A stretch of 64,000 bases of DNA from Syncephalis plumigaleata (GCA_025201365.1 JAIXMF010000008.1:372001-436000), one strand, 5' to 3'; positions 1 through 10,903 are shown, numbered from the stretch's first letter. The notes: generated by a model not told the origin, from the sequence alone. Numbers and translations: made by a program.

Positions 1-1248
1 GGCATTATTACCACCTAGTTCCAAGAGTACACGTCCGAATCGTTCTTGCACCGTTAATGCAACACGACGGCCAACCTATAAGACAATCATATTGTTAGTT
101 GATCAGTATTACTACTACTACTACTACTTACAGGAGTGCTACCGGTGAATGAAAGTAAATCAATACGACGATCCTTGGCCATTGCCTCACCAATATCGGC
201 ACCACCGGCTACGAGGGAACAAATGGCGCCGGGCAACTTGTTCTTCTCGAGTACATCAGCGAGTATTTTAGTAACAGCCACCGAGCATAGATTAGTAGTA
301 GGTGCTCCTTTCCTATATAGATAGATGAATATATACATATTAATACATGCTATCCACAGATGCATCCTCTATCTTTACTACTTACCATAAAATAGTATTA
401 CCGCACACTAGACCAATAGCACTATTCCAACCGTAAACGGCCACGGGAAAGTTGAACGCACTAATGACACCGACATTACCGAGTGGATTCCATTGTTCCA
501 TCATGAAATGGCCAGGCCCTAATAAACAATTAGTAATTAACAATAGTAAGCTTGTCTCTACTTACTCTCCGATGGAATCACTTGACCATTAAGCATGCGA
601 CTTAATCCAACTGCATAATCGGCGACATCAATGTACTCTTGCACCTCGCCCAATCCCTCTTGGTAGATCTTGCCCATTTCAAGTGCCACCAATTGGCCTA
701 ATGGTCCCTTCTTGGCCGATAATGCCTCGCGCATTTGACGGACAATTTCGCCGCGTTGTGGGGCGGGCATCTAAAGATAATCGCATACATTATTGTTATT
801 ACTATCAGTATTGCTTGGCTGGCTGGCTGGCTGGCTAGTTAGTTACCTCGCGCCACTGCACTTTAGCTGACTCCATGGCTTGCAAAGTCTCGTCCAGTTC
901 AGCTTGCGTACCCTAGTAGCAATGGTATTTATATATACGCGTGTATATGTATACGTTAGAATAGCATTGATGCAAACGGTTTTGTTTACCACTTACCGTG
1001 CGGACATGAGCTAGTGTCTGACCGGTTGCCGGATTCACCGACTCGACAAGCTGACCGTTACCGCCCCAGCGTCCGTTGTAAACACCGGGATTTTCGTCTT
1101 TTAGTCCGAGTTCCTGTAGGACACGACGAGCAGTATTAGCCGAAGCCGAGCTACTATAACGACAAGCGGTCAATGTAGACGAACGCATGGAGGTTATAGC
1201 GCGACCGCTATAATTAGCAAGACGTAAACGCAACATGTTAAAGGACAA
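1..1248 (-). CDS. Aldehyde dehydrogenase, ALDH7 (antiquitin) type, N-terminal part, cut by window edge
   Basis: NAD-dependent aldehyde dehydrogenase of the ALDH7 family, whose members oxidise alpha-aminoadipic semialdehyde and other aldehydes in lysine breakdown and osmotic stress. I read six exons on the minus strand: 997-1248, 847-912, 566-770, 386-518, 132-312 and 1-75, all joined by GTAAGT-type introns with consistent phases (84 codons, 22 codons, then phases 1, 2, 0). The ordered family motifs are [55 protein letters not shown] and [12 protein letters not shown]. The last is the NAD-binding turn, followed by LELGGNNA at the very edge. The catalytic Cys lies outside the window. The first 45 or so residues are rich in Arg, Ser and Ala and acid-free, as in a mitochondrial presequence. 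The start could be 1248 or the Met four codons later. Family identity is firm; the substrate is inferred. Confidence 0.93.
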
Positions 1249-1726
1249 TAAGGAGAAAGAGAAAGAAGCAATACGCGTTACACTCCGAATACAAGAATGA
1301 TTCAGAGAATAGCCTAGTATTTATATCCGAGAAGAGAGAAGAGAGAAGAGAGAAGAGAGAAGAGGAGGAAAAGAAGAATACGAAAAAGTAACCAGCTGTT
1401 GGTGTTGTCTTGGTCGTACAACTATGTCCTATACAACGTGTAGAGAGATATCACTCGCTACTCCACAAATGATAAATAGGATGAAAGAAAAGAGGGAATA
1501 CGCTGATAGCGATAGCTATGGCTTGGCCGTGTGTAGTAGTTTATATATATGCGTTTACACGTCAGTGAATAGGATTGGATATCCCATAAAAAGTAACACC
1601 CTGGTTCATATTCAAACTATCGTGGGAAAAATGCCAGTTTTAACGATGAGCCAATAAAAATTTACATTTATTATTATTGTTTTTCCATACAATTTGCGCA
1701 TTTATCCTTTAGCTTTAGTTCTTATT
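1249..1726. other. Intergenic, with a purine-strand GAAGAGA repeat
   Basis: This is the upstream region of the aldehyde dehydrogenase gene. A (GAAGAGA)n tract at about 1330-1373 makes a purine/pyrimidine-biased stretch roughly 90-120 bp upstream of the start codon, a position where CT-rich elements (on the gene strand) are common in fungal promoters. An open frame at 1424-1657 has no family features and I do not call it. The rest is AT-rich with nothing recognisable. Confidence 0.5.
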
Positions 1727-1909
1727 ATTTTCATCAAATAAATTCTCTAGAAAATTACTTTAATATTCATAATATTATACATGAATATATATTTTGCTTT
1801 TACCCTTTTCTCTTTATTAATATCGAACTAAATAAAGTAACTTGGGATTTTCCTCCTATAAATAGTGCCTAATGTGAGCATGTATATTTCTCGCTTATCC
1901 TTTTCTCTT
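1727..1909 (+). repeat. Left inverted terminal repeat of the DIRS-like element
   Basis: The sequence is matched in reverse complement by about 10915-11063 over its inner part. Its outer 75 or so bases are matched by 10763-10833 in the internal complementary region. It contains a TATAAATA box at about 1857-1864, plausible as the element's own promoter. The outer end (ATTTTCATC) is placed by where the match to the internal complementary region stops, so it is good to a few bases. Confidence 0.82.
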
Positions 1910-2016
1910 TCGCGGTCATCACCGCAAAGTTCTAGTTAAAGCGTTCTATTATCATTATATTTTATATAGCGTTATTTACAACATTTGCAATGGAACAAAA
2001 TCAAGGTTTCAACCCA

Positions 2017-2021
2017 CAGGA
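2017..2021. repeat. Target-site duplication CAGGA (left copy; right copy 7150-7154)
   Basis: The five bases CAGGA directly precede the TG of the left LTR and directly follow the CA of the right LTR. This is the 5-bp target duplication expected for Ty3/Gypsy integrase, and it fixes the insertion point inside the DIRS-like element. Confidence 0.88.
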
Positions 2022-2254
2022 TGCAACAAGTAGACACACAAAACCGTATATAATCGCAGCGTAATAAGTATAAGCTAATAACCTCTCACGGCAATTAACT
2101 ATTGCCAATTGCGGTTGCTACTATCATTACTACATTATAATTTTGTTCAAATATTTTATTATAAATAAAGAAAGCCTCCGCCATAACAGCGGGAAGGGCA
2201 TCATTCATACTCTAATCCTTATTGTCTAAGTAGCAGTAGCTTTCACTTGTTACA
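2022..2254 (+). repeat. Left LTR of the Ty3/Gypsy element
   Basis: It begins TGCAACAAGT and ends ACTTGTTACA, so its tips form a short imperfect inverted repeat. It is 233 bp and shows no difference from the copy at 6917-7149 when read side by side. It contains AATAAAG-like and TATA-like AT-rich stretches that could serve transcription start and end. Confidence 0.95.
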
Positions 2255-2255
2255 G

Positions 2256-2266
2256 TGGTAGCAACG
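2256..2266 (+). other. Primer-binding site of the Ty3/Gypsy element
   Basis: One base after the left LTR the sequence TGGTAGCAACG begins. TGGTAGC is the complement of the 3' end of initiator methionine tRNA (GCTACCA), the primer used by many Ty3/Gypsy and Ty1 elements. The match beyond the first seven bases is uncertain without the host tRNA sequence. Confidence 0.65.
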
Positions 2267-2295
2267 GTAGTCAACGCAACATTTGTCTGCGTTAG

Positions 2296-2905
2296 ATGTT
2301 TAGCAGAAATTTATCAGCTCGAGAACGCAGATTACACCAATTACAGCAGAACCAGCAGCAACAGTCAACAAGAAGCAACATAGCGGCAGGAAGCAGTACA
2401 ACGACAGCACACTCACCAACATCAACATCATCAGCAGAAGAAGAGTACTTTGACGTAGCAGACGAAGCAATACAACCAGACAGCAGCAACATGGACCCGT
2501 ACAACAATTAGTAATACGCCCACTAGAACGGTTTACTCACCACCTCGTCCGATACCAGTTATGCAACAGCAAGGCCCCCAACCAATGGAACTAGACGCAA
2601 TCGCATTCCACGTTGGGCCAAATGACTGTTACAATTGCGGACAACAAGGGCATCGTCGTTTCGAATGCACCAATCAGCCGAGATGTTACAATTGTGGCCG
2701 TAACGGCCATATTGGACGTACCTGTCGCCAGCCTCGGAGAGACGCACGCCGTGCCGCTGTCCCACCTCAAGCAACGATACGCCATAGGCCTAATCAACCA
2801 CATACTAATCACCGTGCACGCCTAAACAACGTAGAAGTCGACACACACGCTACGAACGACAACGTTGCGGAAATCGACAACAAGGATTTTACCAACGACC
2901 AGTAG
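2296..2905 (+). CDS. Gag region of the Ty3/Gypsy element (zinc knuckles)
   Basis: This is the fossil structural-protein region. A Gln- and Ser-rich stretch is followed by two CCHC knuckles, [14 protein letters not shown] and [14 protein letters not shown], and then a basic tail (RQPRRDARR). These are nucleocapsid features that bind element RNA. The region is shorter than a usual Ty3/Gypsy Gag and I see no clear capsid fold in it. Confidence 0.7.
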
Positions 2906-2973
2906 ACACCGGTAATCTACTGGTCTGCACCAGCACTCCACCGGACTTCCCTCTCCTCTCTACCACCGCCCTA

Positions 2974-5900
2974 TTGAATCGTAACTCTGTCGTTAATTCC
3001 TTCACTTCTACTTACCCTCTAGTTACAATACCTTGTACAATCAATAATGTAGCGGTGCGCGCGCTAATCGATTGTGGCGCTACTAATAATTTTATTGACC
3101 CCCTCGTAATGCAACGCTCTCTCACTTCTTATACATCATACGATTCCAAAGGTCCTAAGGTACGGTTAGGAGACGGATCAGTTCGCTCGGTCGCTGGATA
3201 TGCATCTAACATCACAGTCGAAATTAAAGATACTATTTTAAAACTAGACTTTGAAGTAATGACGTTAGGACATTATGATGTAATATTCGGTATGCCGTGG
3301 CTTACGAAATACGACCCTGATATCGATTGGAAAAATGGTACGTTGCGCTGTTTCCGTCAAGGCTTGGCCACACTCGACACTCTGCCAGCCACGCTAGACG
3401 TGAAATTACTATCGTCACACGCTATACTACCTTCACGGAATTCAAATCAAGCGGCAGGATACGATCTATACGCAGCAGAAGACGTCGCGATACCACCTGG
3501 TAAATCTAGGACAATACCCACCAACCTAGCGTTGAGACCACCAAGTGGAACATACGTAAGAATCGCACCGCGTTCTGGATTAGCAGTGAAACATTCCATT
3601 GACGTACTAGCGGGAGTGATAGACCCAGATTACCGTGGCGAAGTTAAAGGCGTGTTAATTAATCATGGTGAAGAGGAAATCCACATCAAGAAAGGTGAAC
3701 GCTTTGCCCAAGCCATATGTGAAGAACACAAGACACCAGTGATACAACAAGTGGAGGAACTCGACGAAACACAACGCGGCACTGCAGGTTTCGGCTCAAC
3801 CGGCATGAGAAACAACAACACACCAATCATGTCAAGTGAAACAAGTGTGAAACAACATATCGAACTACGCACGATCGAAGGAGAGACATTTGACGTAGAG
3901 AATGAAACTACACTCCTGCTGTTTGTGACCGAAACTACGTCGTCACCACCATTAAGATCTAAAACAGCCGATCAACTCATGGGCGATCTAATAGAAGAAT
4001 ACGGAGATGTGTTTCCAGAAGACTTACCTGCAGGATTACCACCACCGCGTGCAGTCGATTTCGCCATTGATATTATACCAGGATCGACGCCTCCCTCACG
4101 ACCACCTTATCGATTGACACAAGATGAATTAGAGGAATTAAAGAAGCAACTAGACGACCTATTAGACAAAGGCTTTATACAACCAAGCGTCTCACCTTAC
4201 GGTGCACCAGTACTATTCGTCAAGAAGAAGGATGGATCCTCTCGTATGTGTGTCGATTACCGTATGTTGAATGACATCACGATCAAGAACAAGTACGCGT
4301 TACCATATATCGACGATCTGTTTAGACAGTTACACGGTGCTACTATATTCAGTAAGATCGATCTACGGTCAGGTTATCATCAAGTGAGAATCAAAGAGGA
4401 ACACGTCGAACGCACCGCTTTTCGCACTCGCTATGGCCACTATGAATTTCGCGTACTACCATTCGGTCTTACCAACGCACCGGCAACCTTTATGCGACTA
4501 ATGAACGATGTACTACGACCACTACTAGATAAATGCTGCGTCGTATTCCTAGACGACATACTCATCTACAGCAAATCTGAGGAAGAGCATCGACAACATG
4601 TACAACAAGTACTACAGTTACTACGCGATAACGCATTATACGCTAAACATAGCAAATGTACCTTCGGTGCGAAACAAGTGGAGTTTCTCGGTCACATAGT
4701 AAGCGGCGAAGGGATTCACATGTGTCACGACAAGCTAGCCGCCATTCGTAATTGGCCAATACCTAAGAAGATACAAGACGTGAGAAGCTTCCTAGGATTA
4801 ACGGGATATTACCGTCACTTTATATACAACTACTCCAAGATCGCACAGCCACTTACTAACCTCACCAAGTTGAATACACCTTTCGTAATGGAAGGCGCAC
4901 CAACAACGGCGTTCGAGGAACTGAAGAAGAGAATGATGGAAGCACCAGTATTAATGATACCCGATCCAAAGAAGCCTTTCATCGTTACAACCGACGCTTC
5001 AGATTTTGCTATCGGTGCAGTGCTCGAACAGGCCGATGGTAAGAAGGCACGACCGTGCGCATACCTGTCACGTACGTTAACCGCTGCTGAACGGAAATGG
5101 CCTGTATACGACAAGGAACTGTATGCCATTATGGAAGCTCTTCGTGTATGGGATATCTGGTTAAGAAGTATCAAATTCGACATATACACAGATCATCAAC
5201 CACTGCGCTATCTCCGTAAGCAAACTAGCCTTCCGAAGCGGCAATCGAACTACTTAGACGCGTTAGCTAGTTACGACTTTGACATACATTACAAACCTGG
5301 ACGCAAGAATGTAGTAGCAGATGCGTTATCACGGCAAACAATCGGAGAAGCTGAACTAGCCAATATATCATCGATAGTACCGGAAGGGAGATTATTAAGG
5401 AGCATTCGGGAAGGATATATACACGACACGTTCTTCAGTCAAGTCTTAAAAGCAATCACGGATGAAGAAGCGACACCAACAAGATCACACAAGTGGAAAC
5501 GACAATTTAGACGAGTAGCAGAAGACGGATTGATATATGAAATGAGGTCTGACATTCCACGTCTGTGTATACCAAAAGTTGACAACTTACGCGTCAACAT
5601 CATTCGAGAGAATCACGACGCACCAACAGCAGGACACTATGGAGTGGAACGCACGGTATCAAGTATCAAGCGATATTATTGGTGGCCTACGTTACGTTCG
5701 GATGTATTACGATATATATCATCATGCGATACCTGTCAACGTAACAAACCTCGCAACCAGTTACCAATAGGATTACTACAACCATTACAAGTACCTGAAC
5801 ATCGTTGGCAAGAGATTTCGATGGATTTGATCGTGAAATTACCAAAGACACCTCGTAATGTCGATGCTATCTTCGTAGTAGTAGACCGTTTAACGAAACG

Positions 5901-6948
5901 CGCTCATTTCATAGCTACACAGACTAGTGCTTCCGCTCGTGATTTAGCCCGTTTATTCATAGACAACATATTCAAACTACACGGTATACCGGAGCGCATT
6001 ATATCGGATCGTGATGCACGCTTTATGTCGAGATTTTGGAAATCAACATTCGAACTACTTGGTACGCAACTACGCCCGTCGTCAGCATATCACCCACAAA
6101 CGGACGGTCAAACGGAGCGCACGAATCGCACCCTAGAAACGATGATACGGCATTACGTTAACTTTACACAAGATGACTGGGATGAATGGCTGTCAATACT
6201 CGAATTTGCTTACAATAATGCGGAACAGGAATCAATACGAATGACTCCATTCTTTTGCGACACCGGAAGACACCCCAGACGTCCAGATGCACTTGCCCGA
6301 TCATTCGACATACGAGGAGCAACAGATGTAGCGGCAACCGAAGAATTCATAGGACGAATGCGTGCATTAGCGTTAGAAGCACAAACGGCGATATCAGATG
6401 CTCAAGCAAAGCAGAAGTATTACGCTGACCAACGTAGACGCCTCGAAGAATTCAAGGTTAATGATATGGTATGGCTATCGGCAGCAAACATCAACACCGC
6501 AGCCAGCAAAGAACAACCAACACGAAAGTTCAACGCACTCTACTATGGACCATTTAAGGTTATCAAGAAGATCTCCGCCGTCTCTTACGAACTTAAATTA
6601 CCTGATCATTGGCGTATCCACAACGTATTTCACATATCTCTATTAAAGAAGTACGTACCCGAACCTAGCGACATGCGAGGACGCGCGCCAAGTCGACCCG
6701 ATCCAATAATCGTCAACAATGAGGAAGAGTATGAGGTGGAAACAATATTGAAATCGCGAGGTACCGGCCGCAACCAGAAATTCCTAGTTAAATGGAAAGG
6801 ATGGGACTACGACGAAGCAACCTGGCTAACGCGCGACGACTTACGCAACGCCCCCGACATCCTACGACGATTCGAAAATAAAGAGTCGAGGTCGACTCGT
6901 TCTATAAGGGGGAAGGTGCAACAAGTAGACACACAAAACCGTATATAA
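2974..6948 (+). CDS. Pol polyprotein of the Ty3/Gypsy element, protease-dUTPase-RT-RNaseH-integrase-chromodomain
   Basis: A fossil polyprotein read as one open frame of 1,324 codons. Parts by approximate residue: aspartic protease near 33 ([11 protein letters not shown]); dUTPase 143-278 with all five family motifs; reverse transcriptase about 380-560 with the active site FLDD near 525; RNase H from about 668 (TTDASDF); integrase from about 870 with an HHCC zinc finger, then SDRDARF and [13 protein letters not shown]; chromodomain about 1250-1300 ([15 protein letters not shown]). The order protease-RT-RNase H-integrase is Ty3/Gypsy and the chromodomain marks a chromovirus. The dUTPase is the odd part: it is not standard in this lineage. 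Confidence 0.96.
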   Translation: MNRNSVVNSFTSTYPLVTIPCTINNVAVRALIDCGATNNFIDPLVMQRSLTSYTSYDSKGPKVRLGDGSVRSVAGYASNITVEIKDTILKLDFEVMTLGHYDVIFGMPWLTKYDPDIDWKNGTLRCFRQGLATLDTLPATLDVKLLSSHAILPSRNSNQAAGYDLYAAEDVAIPPGKSRTIPTNLALRPPSGTYVRIAPRSGLAVKHSIDVLAGVIDPDYRGEVKGVLINHGEEEIHIKKGERFAQAICEEHKTPVIQQVEELDETQRGTAGFGSTGMRNNNTPIMSSETSVKQHIELRTIEGETFDVENETTLLLFVTETTSSPPLRSKTADQLMGDLIEEYGDVFPEDLPAGLPPPRAVDFAIDIIPGSTPPSRPPYRLTQDELEELKKQLDDLLDKGFIQPSVSPYGAPVLFVKKKDGSSRMCVDYRMLNDITIKNKYALPYIDDLFRQLHGATIFSKIDLRSGYHQVRIKEEHVERTAFRTRYGHYEFRVLPFGLTNAPATFMRLMNDVLRPLLDKCCVVFLDDILIYSKSEEEHRQHVQQVLQLLRDNALYAKHSKCTFGAKQVEFLGHIVSGEGIHMCHDKLAAIRNWPIPKKIQDVRSFLGLTGYYRHFIYNYSKIAQPLTNLTKLNTPFVMEGAPTTAFEELKKRMMEAPVLMIPDPKKPFIVTTDASDFAIGAVLEQADGKKARPCAYLSRTLTAAERKWPVYDKELYAIMEALRVWDIWLRSIKFDIYTDHQPLRYLRKQTSLPKRQSNYLDALASYDFDIHYKPGRKNVVADALSRQTIGEAELANISSIVPEGRLLRSIREGYIHDTFFSQVLKAITDEEATPTRSHKWKRQFRRVAEDGLIYEMRSDIPRLCIPKVDNLRVNIIRENHDAPTAGHYGVERTVSSIKRYYWWPTLRSDVLRYISSCDTCQRNKPRNQLPIGLLQPLQVPEHRWQEISMDLIVKLPKTPRNVDAIFVVVDRLTKRAHFIATQTSASARDLARLFIDNIFKLHGIPERIISDRDARFMSRFWKSTFELLGTQLRPSSAYHPQTDGQTERTNRTLETMIRHYVNFTQDDWDEWLSILEFAYNNAEQESIRMTPFFCDTGRHPRRPDALARSFDIRGATDVAATEEFIGRMRALALEAQTAISDAQAKQKYYADQRRRLEEFKVNDMVWLSAANINTAASKEQPTRKFNALYYGPFKVIKKISAVSYELKLPDHWRIHNVFHISLLKKYVPEPSDMRGRAPSRPDPIIVNNEEEYEVETILKSRGTGRNQKFLVKWKGWDYDEATWLTRDDLRNAPDILRRFENKESRSTRSIRGKVQQVDTQNRI
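6906..6916 (+). other. Polypurine tract of the Ty3/Gypsy element
   Basis: The eleven purines AAGGGGGAAGG abut the right LTR, as expected for the plus-strand primer of reverse transcription. Confidence 0.85.
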
Positions 6949-7149
6949 TCGCAGCGTAATAAGTATAAGCTAATAACCTCTCACGGCAATTAACTATTGC
7001 CAATTGCGGTTGCTACTATCATTACTACATTATAATTTTGTTCAAATATTTTATTATAAATAAAGAAAGCCTCCGCCATAACAGCGGGAAGGGCATCATT
7101 CATACTCTAATCCTTATTGTCTAAGTAGCAGTAGCTTTCACTTGTTACA
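6917..7149 (+). repeat. Right LTR of the Ty3/Gypsy element
   Basis: A 233-bp copy identical by eye to 2022-2254, starting TGCAACAAGT and ending ACTTGTTACA, followed directly by the second CAGGA of the target duplication. Confidence 0.95.
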
Positions 7150-7155
7150 CAGGAG

Positions 7156-7953
7156 ATGATGGCGATGTGGCAGCAAATGCAAGAAGCTATGCAGCAGTTC
7201 AAACAGATGCAAGAAACTCTGCAGGTTCAACTCCCGACCAGGCAGAAGGACACCTGGATTCCGGACGAAAACTTTGTTAACCACGTCAGTTCATGGTCAG
7301 CAAGGCTGGATAACTTTAGCTTATCTGAGAAAGACAAGAAGGCAATAGTCGATGCCTACGCTCCAATAGAAGGTATTGACTATACGCCAGTCAGTAGCTA
7401 TGAATCGAGCTCAAAACTTAACAAGTATCAGAAGGCATACGACAGCCGATTCAAGCAAATAGCATATTTATTAACAGGCGTTGTACGCCCGCTAGATGTT
7501 ATCCTACAACAAGCAATCCTACAAGCAGACCAGGAAGCTGATCGCCAGTTTGTAGTAGCTCTAGACGATATTAGATCGTTGCTGTTAAACACGATTCACA
7601 CTGTGAAATCGTTTAGAATGGATATGGTCCTCAAGTCAATGGACAGTGACTTCACACTCATTCAGAAAGAAGAGCAACCAAAGGAAGACCTTGCAATTAT
7701 CCAACAAGCTTTCATTGAGCAAAGCAACCAAAAGAAGGCCATACTGGAACACAAAAAAGCCCAGCAGTTTTTTCGAGCGGACCCGCCACGAAACGCTGGC
7801 GGGCAGGATCAATCCAATTGGCACAACAGGAACTCTTACCAGAAGCGCCCATTCAACCAAGCCAACAACAACAGAAGAGGAGGCAGAGTCAAGCCCCAAT
7901 TCAACAGAGGCAACCACCACCACAACAACAACAACAACAACAACCAACAGTAG
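7156..7953 (+). CDS. Gag-like frame of the DIRS-like element (part right of the insertion)
   Basis: A Gln-rich frame with no zinc knuckle. It begins with a Met/Gln-rich helix (MWQQMQEAMQQFKQMQ), continues through a helical middle, and ends in a basic Asn/His/Gln-rich tail. Its position ahead of and overlapping the reverse transcriptase frame is that of DIRS ORF1, a structural protein. It is interrupted at its left end by the LTR element. Confidence 0.72.
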   Translation: MMAMWQQMQEAMQQFKQMQETLQVQLPTRQKDTWIPDENFVNHVSSWSARLDNFSLSEKDKKAIVDAYAPIEGIDYTPVSSYESSSKLNKYQKAYDSRFKQIAYLLTGVVRPLDVILQQAILQADQEADRQFVVALDDIRSLLLNTIHTVKSFRMDMVLKSMDSDFTLIQKEEQPKEDLAIIQQAFIEQSNQKKAILEHKKAQQFFRADPPRNAGGQDQSNWHNRNSYQKRPFNQANNNRRGGRVKPQFNRGNHHHNNNNNNNQQ

Positions 7954-9854
7954 GAGGCAGATTCCAGCGCTTCCATCTAGCCTGGGCTCGATTGACAGAC
8001 AGCAAGTGGGTACATGCCGTCGTCAAAGAAGGTTTCCGGATACATTTCAGCAAGTGGCCACCAATCTCAAACAAAGTGCGACCGACGATCCCGCTCAACC
8101 AGGAACAGCGCGTATTACTGAGGCAAGAGATCAACAGTCTATTGGCCAAACGAGCAATAGAGCCTGCCACGAATACGCCAGGTTACATGAGTCCCATGTT
8201 TGTCATCCCGAAGTGGAACGGAGGCTATCGACCAGTGTTCAATCTGAAGGCACTGAATCAGCACGTTATATCCCCTCACTTCAAGATGGAGACAATCCAA
8301 CAGGTCACCCAGCTAGTAAGGAAAAACGACTACCTCACGTCCATAGACATTACCGACGCCTTCCTACACATTTTGGTACATCGCAGCTCAAGAAAGTACC
8401 TCCGTTTCAATTGGGAAGGAGAAACATTCCAATTTCGCACCACACCCTTCGGCCTGTCAGTAGTCCCGTGGGTTTTTACACGTTTAACAAAGCCCGTATT
8501 AGCATGGGCAAGGTCAATAGGCATTCGAATTTCAGCATACCTAGACGATTGGATCATCATCGCCAGCTCAAAGCAGGAATCGAAATGTCACACAAACACA
8601 ATAATGGCCAAACTAGCAGAACTAGGTTGGCTGTGGAATCCCAAGAAGTCACAGCTCACTCTAACGCAGTCTCTAGTTCACCTAGGCTTCAAGATAGAAA
8701 CGAAGACGATGACCATCAAGCTTCCCACCAAGAAGATCCGCGACATACGCAAATCGATCAAAGCAGTGCTCAACAGCAATACGACAACACCTCGAATGAT
8801 CCACAGTCTCACAATGAGAATCAAGGCAGCGACGATCGCAATATTTCCTGTGAACTTGTACACCCAAGCATTGATGTTCTTCAAGAATTCCCATGTGAAG
8901 AACAACAAGAACTGGGACAGCAAACAGACGCTACCAGCAGATTGCAAGCGAGAACTGAGATGGTGGTCCACCAACCTATCCAAGTGGAACGGCAGATCAC
9001 TAATAACACGTCCACCAACATCATCAATCTATGTGGATGCCAGCGACAAGGGATGGGGTGGAGTTTACAAGAACAACATGATACAAGGTCTATGGTCACA
9101 CGAAGAAGCGAAGCAATCAATCAATTGGAGAGAGCTGAAAGCAATCGAATTGATGATCAAATCATTACCGCAACTATCGAATACGACGATTCTGATACGC
9201 ACAGACAACACGACGGCGAAGTCATACATCAACAAGCAGGGAGGAACGAGATCTCGTCAACTCAGCTCACTAGCAACGCAGATATGGGAGATGTGTCTCA
9301 AGAGGAACATTCAGATTCGAGCCAAACACATTCCAGGCTCTCAGAATACCGAAGCAGACTACGCATCGCGCAAGTTCTACCTCAAGAACTTATGGCAAAT
9401 ACATCCACGCACATTTGCACAGATACAACGCAGGTACGGTCAACACGACGTAGATCTATTCGCCGATCGAACGTCTCATCTACTACCAACGTATGTAGCG
9501 TGGAAGCCAGACCCTCACGCGATAGCCACAGATGCACTATCAATCAGCTGGAGACAATTCAGCCATCCTTACCTGAATCCGCCGTGGAACTTGATATCCA
9601 AATGTGTGAACAAGATACAACAGGAGAAGATAGCACAAGCAACGATAGTGACGCCATTCTGGCCGTCAGCAATGTGGTTCCCCATACTGAGCAACTTAGC
9701 CACAGCTCCCCCAATAATACTCGACCCACAACACCACGCGCAAACTACCTCCCCTTCCGCCAGTTGGCCATGGACAAATCACAAGTGGAGAATATCCGTG
9801 TGGAGTGTCTCAAGCGAAAATATGAGGAGCCAGGATATTCGGACAAGGCAGTGA
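7818..9854 (+). CDS. Reverse transcriptase / RNase H / methyltransferase-like frame of the DIRS-like element
   Basis: A fossil frame overlapping the Gag-like frame. The reverse transcriptase shows FNLKALNQHV, the first catalytic block SIDITDAFLHI, TPFGLSVVPWVFTRL and the active site YLDDW. RNase H follows (SIYVDASDKGWGG, then RTDNTTAKSYINKQ). After it comes a block DVDLFADRTSH ... NPPWNLISKCV ... TPFWPSAMWFP, the methyltransferase-like domain known downstream of RNase H in DIRS elements, with an NPPW catalytic-type motif. The combination separates DIRS from LTR elements and LINEs. Confidence 0.9.
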   Translation: MAQQELLPEAPIQPSQQQQKRRQSQAPIQQRQPPPQQQQQQQPTVGGRFQRFHLAWARLTDSKWVHAVVKEGFRIHFSKWPPISNKVRPTIPLNQEQRVLLRQEINSLLAKRAIEPATNTPGYMSPMFVIPKWNGGYRPVFNLKALNQHVISPHFKMETIQQVTQLVRKNDYLTSIDITDAFLHILVHRSSRKYLRFNWEGETFQFRTTPFGLSVVPWVFTRLTKPVLAWARSIGIRISAYLDDWIIIASSKQESKCHTNTIMAKLAELGWLWNPKKSQLTLTQSLVHLGFKIETKTMTIKLPTKKIRDIRKSIKAVLNSNTTTPRMIHSLTMRIKAATIAIFPVNLYTQALMFFKNSHVKNNKNWDSKQTLPADCKRELRWWSTNLSKWNGRSLITRPPTSSIYVDASDKGWGGVYKNNMIQGLWSHEEAKQSINWRELKAIELMIKSLPQLSNTTILIRTDNTTAKSYINKQGGTRSRQLSSLATQIWEMCLKRNIQIRAKHIPGSQNTEADYASRKFYLKNLWQIHPRTFAQIQRRYGQHDVDLFADRTSHLLPTYVAWKPDPHAIATDALSISWRQFSHPYLNPPWNLISKCVNKIQQEKIAQATIVTPFWPSAMWFPILSNLATAPPIILDPQHHAQTTSPSASWPWTNHKWRISVWSVSSENMRSQDIRTRQ

Positions 9855-10762
9855 AAGTTCTAGCAGAAGTAAAGCACAAAACGTACATCAGAGGTCAACA
9901 ATTATTCATTTCATGGGCAATCCAAAGGGATATCAATATCAGCAAATTTACATCAGCAGATTTGGTTAATTTCATAGCAGATGCACATGAAGCAGGCTAC
10001 AGCAAAGCAACTCTACAAACTTATAGAGCAGCAATTGTCAAGCTACACACACGCCCTGAATCAATCAAAACCAATCCTGACATACAAGCACTGATAAGGA
10101 ACTTCAAATACATCCCACGTCCACTGAATAAATCAAAAGTTGATATTACGCCCACATTACGTCACTTATACGCCATACCGACGTCACCAGCAGCTGATTT
10201 TGATCAACTACGACGAAAAACGGCTTACTTACTGGCAATGTCAGCACTATTGAGACCCTCTGATATCAATAGAATTTGCAGATCACAATCAAAAACAACT
10301 GACGAAGGCCTACAGCTATACATCATTAATCCGAAAGAAAAGCGAAAGAAGGAGTCGATTACTAAACCAATCATTATTCCACCTAACAGCAACATCCCAC
10401 AGCTATGCCCCGTACAAGCATACGAAACACTATTACAACACCCACAATATATCGTCAGAAACAACTACCTATTCACTAAGTTAGGCAAGCCTCACAATAA
10501 AGTCGCCGATAACACCATTGCTTCTTGGTTGTCAAAGTTGACAGCGCTCTCAACAGACATTCGCCCAACTCCTCGTGTCAGATCAATCGCTTCAGATTTA
10601 GCACTTGAAAGAGGTGTACCACACGATGACATCATTACACTAGGCAATTGGGCAGATGCACGCACATTCGAAAAACATTACAGACGCCAGCGTTTATTAA
10701 GAAGTAATGTTACAGAAAAAGTGTTAGATTTAAGTCCAGTACACTTTGCGTCAGCTGAATAA
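9770..10762 (+). CDS. Tyrosine recombinase of the DIRS-like element
   Basis: A phage-integrase-type recombinase that replaces a DDE integrase in this order and inserts circular DNA without target duplication. An N-terminal SAM-like DNA-binding part (KTYIRGQQLFISWAI ... YSKATLQTYRAAIVKL) precedes the catalytic domain. There LLRPSDI carries the first Arg, RVRSIASDLALERG the second, and FEKHYRRQR the nucleophile Tyr. The frame is open further upstream in overlap with the reverse transcriptase, so the true start is uncertain. Confidence 0.88.
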   Translation: MDKSQVENIRVECLKRKYEEPGYSDKAVKVLAEVKHKTYIRGQQLFISWAIQRDINISKFTSADLVNFIADAHEAGYSKATLQTYRAAIVKLHTRPESIKTNPDIQALIRNFKYIPRPLNKSKVDITPTLRHLYAIPTSPAADFDQLRRKTAYLLAMSALLRPSDINRICRSQSKTTDEGLQLYIINPKEKRKKESITKPIIIPPNSNIPQLCPVQAYETLLQHPQYIVRNNYLFTKLGKPHNKVADNTIASWLSKLTALSTDIRPTPRVRSIASDLALERGVPHDDIITLGNWADARTFEKHYRRQRLLRSNVTEKVLDLSPVHFASAE

Positions 10763-10882
10763 GCAAAATATATATTCATGTATAATATTATGAATATTAA
10801 AGTAATTTTCTAGAGAATTTATTTGATGAAAATTACACTTTAATATGAAGAATATTATACATGAATATATATTACCCACCAC
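10763..10882 (+). repeat. Internal complementary region of the DIRS-like element
   Basis: The first part (about 10763-10833) is the reverse complement of the outer left end (about 1727-1805). The second part (about 10841-10882) is the reverse complement of the outer right end (11022-11063). In DIRS elements this region templates the joining of the two ends into a circle. It begins directly after the recombinase stop codon. Confidence 0.87.
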
Positions 10883-10903
10883 ACCCTCCGCAAGCATGAA
10901 TTG

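Larger units (their letters stand above)
2022..7149 (+). mobile_element. Ty3/Gypsy chromovirus LTR retrotransposon with a dUTPase domain
   Basis: This is a fossil LTR element of 5,128 bp. It has 233-bp LTRs, a primer-binding site next to the left LTR, a Gag region with two CCHC zinc knuckles, and a long pol. Pol carries, in order, protease, dUTPase, reverse transcriptase, RNase H, integrase and a C-terminal chromodomain, followed by a polypurine tract and the right LTR. The two LTRs read identical by eye and the 5-bp target duplication is perfect, so the insertion is very young. Pol looks whole; the Gag region is far shorter than family norm, so I judge the copy probably broken (about one or two breaks). 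The chromodomain puts it among the chromoviruses. Confidence 0.95.
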
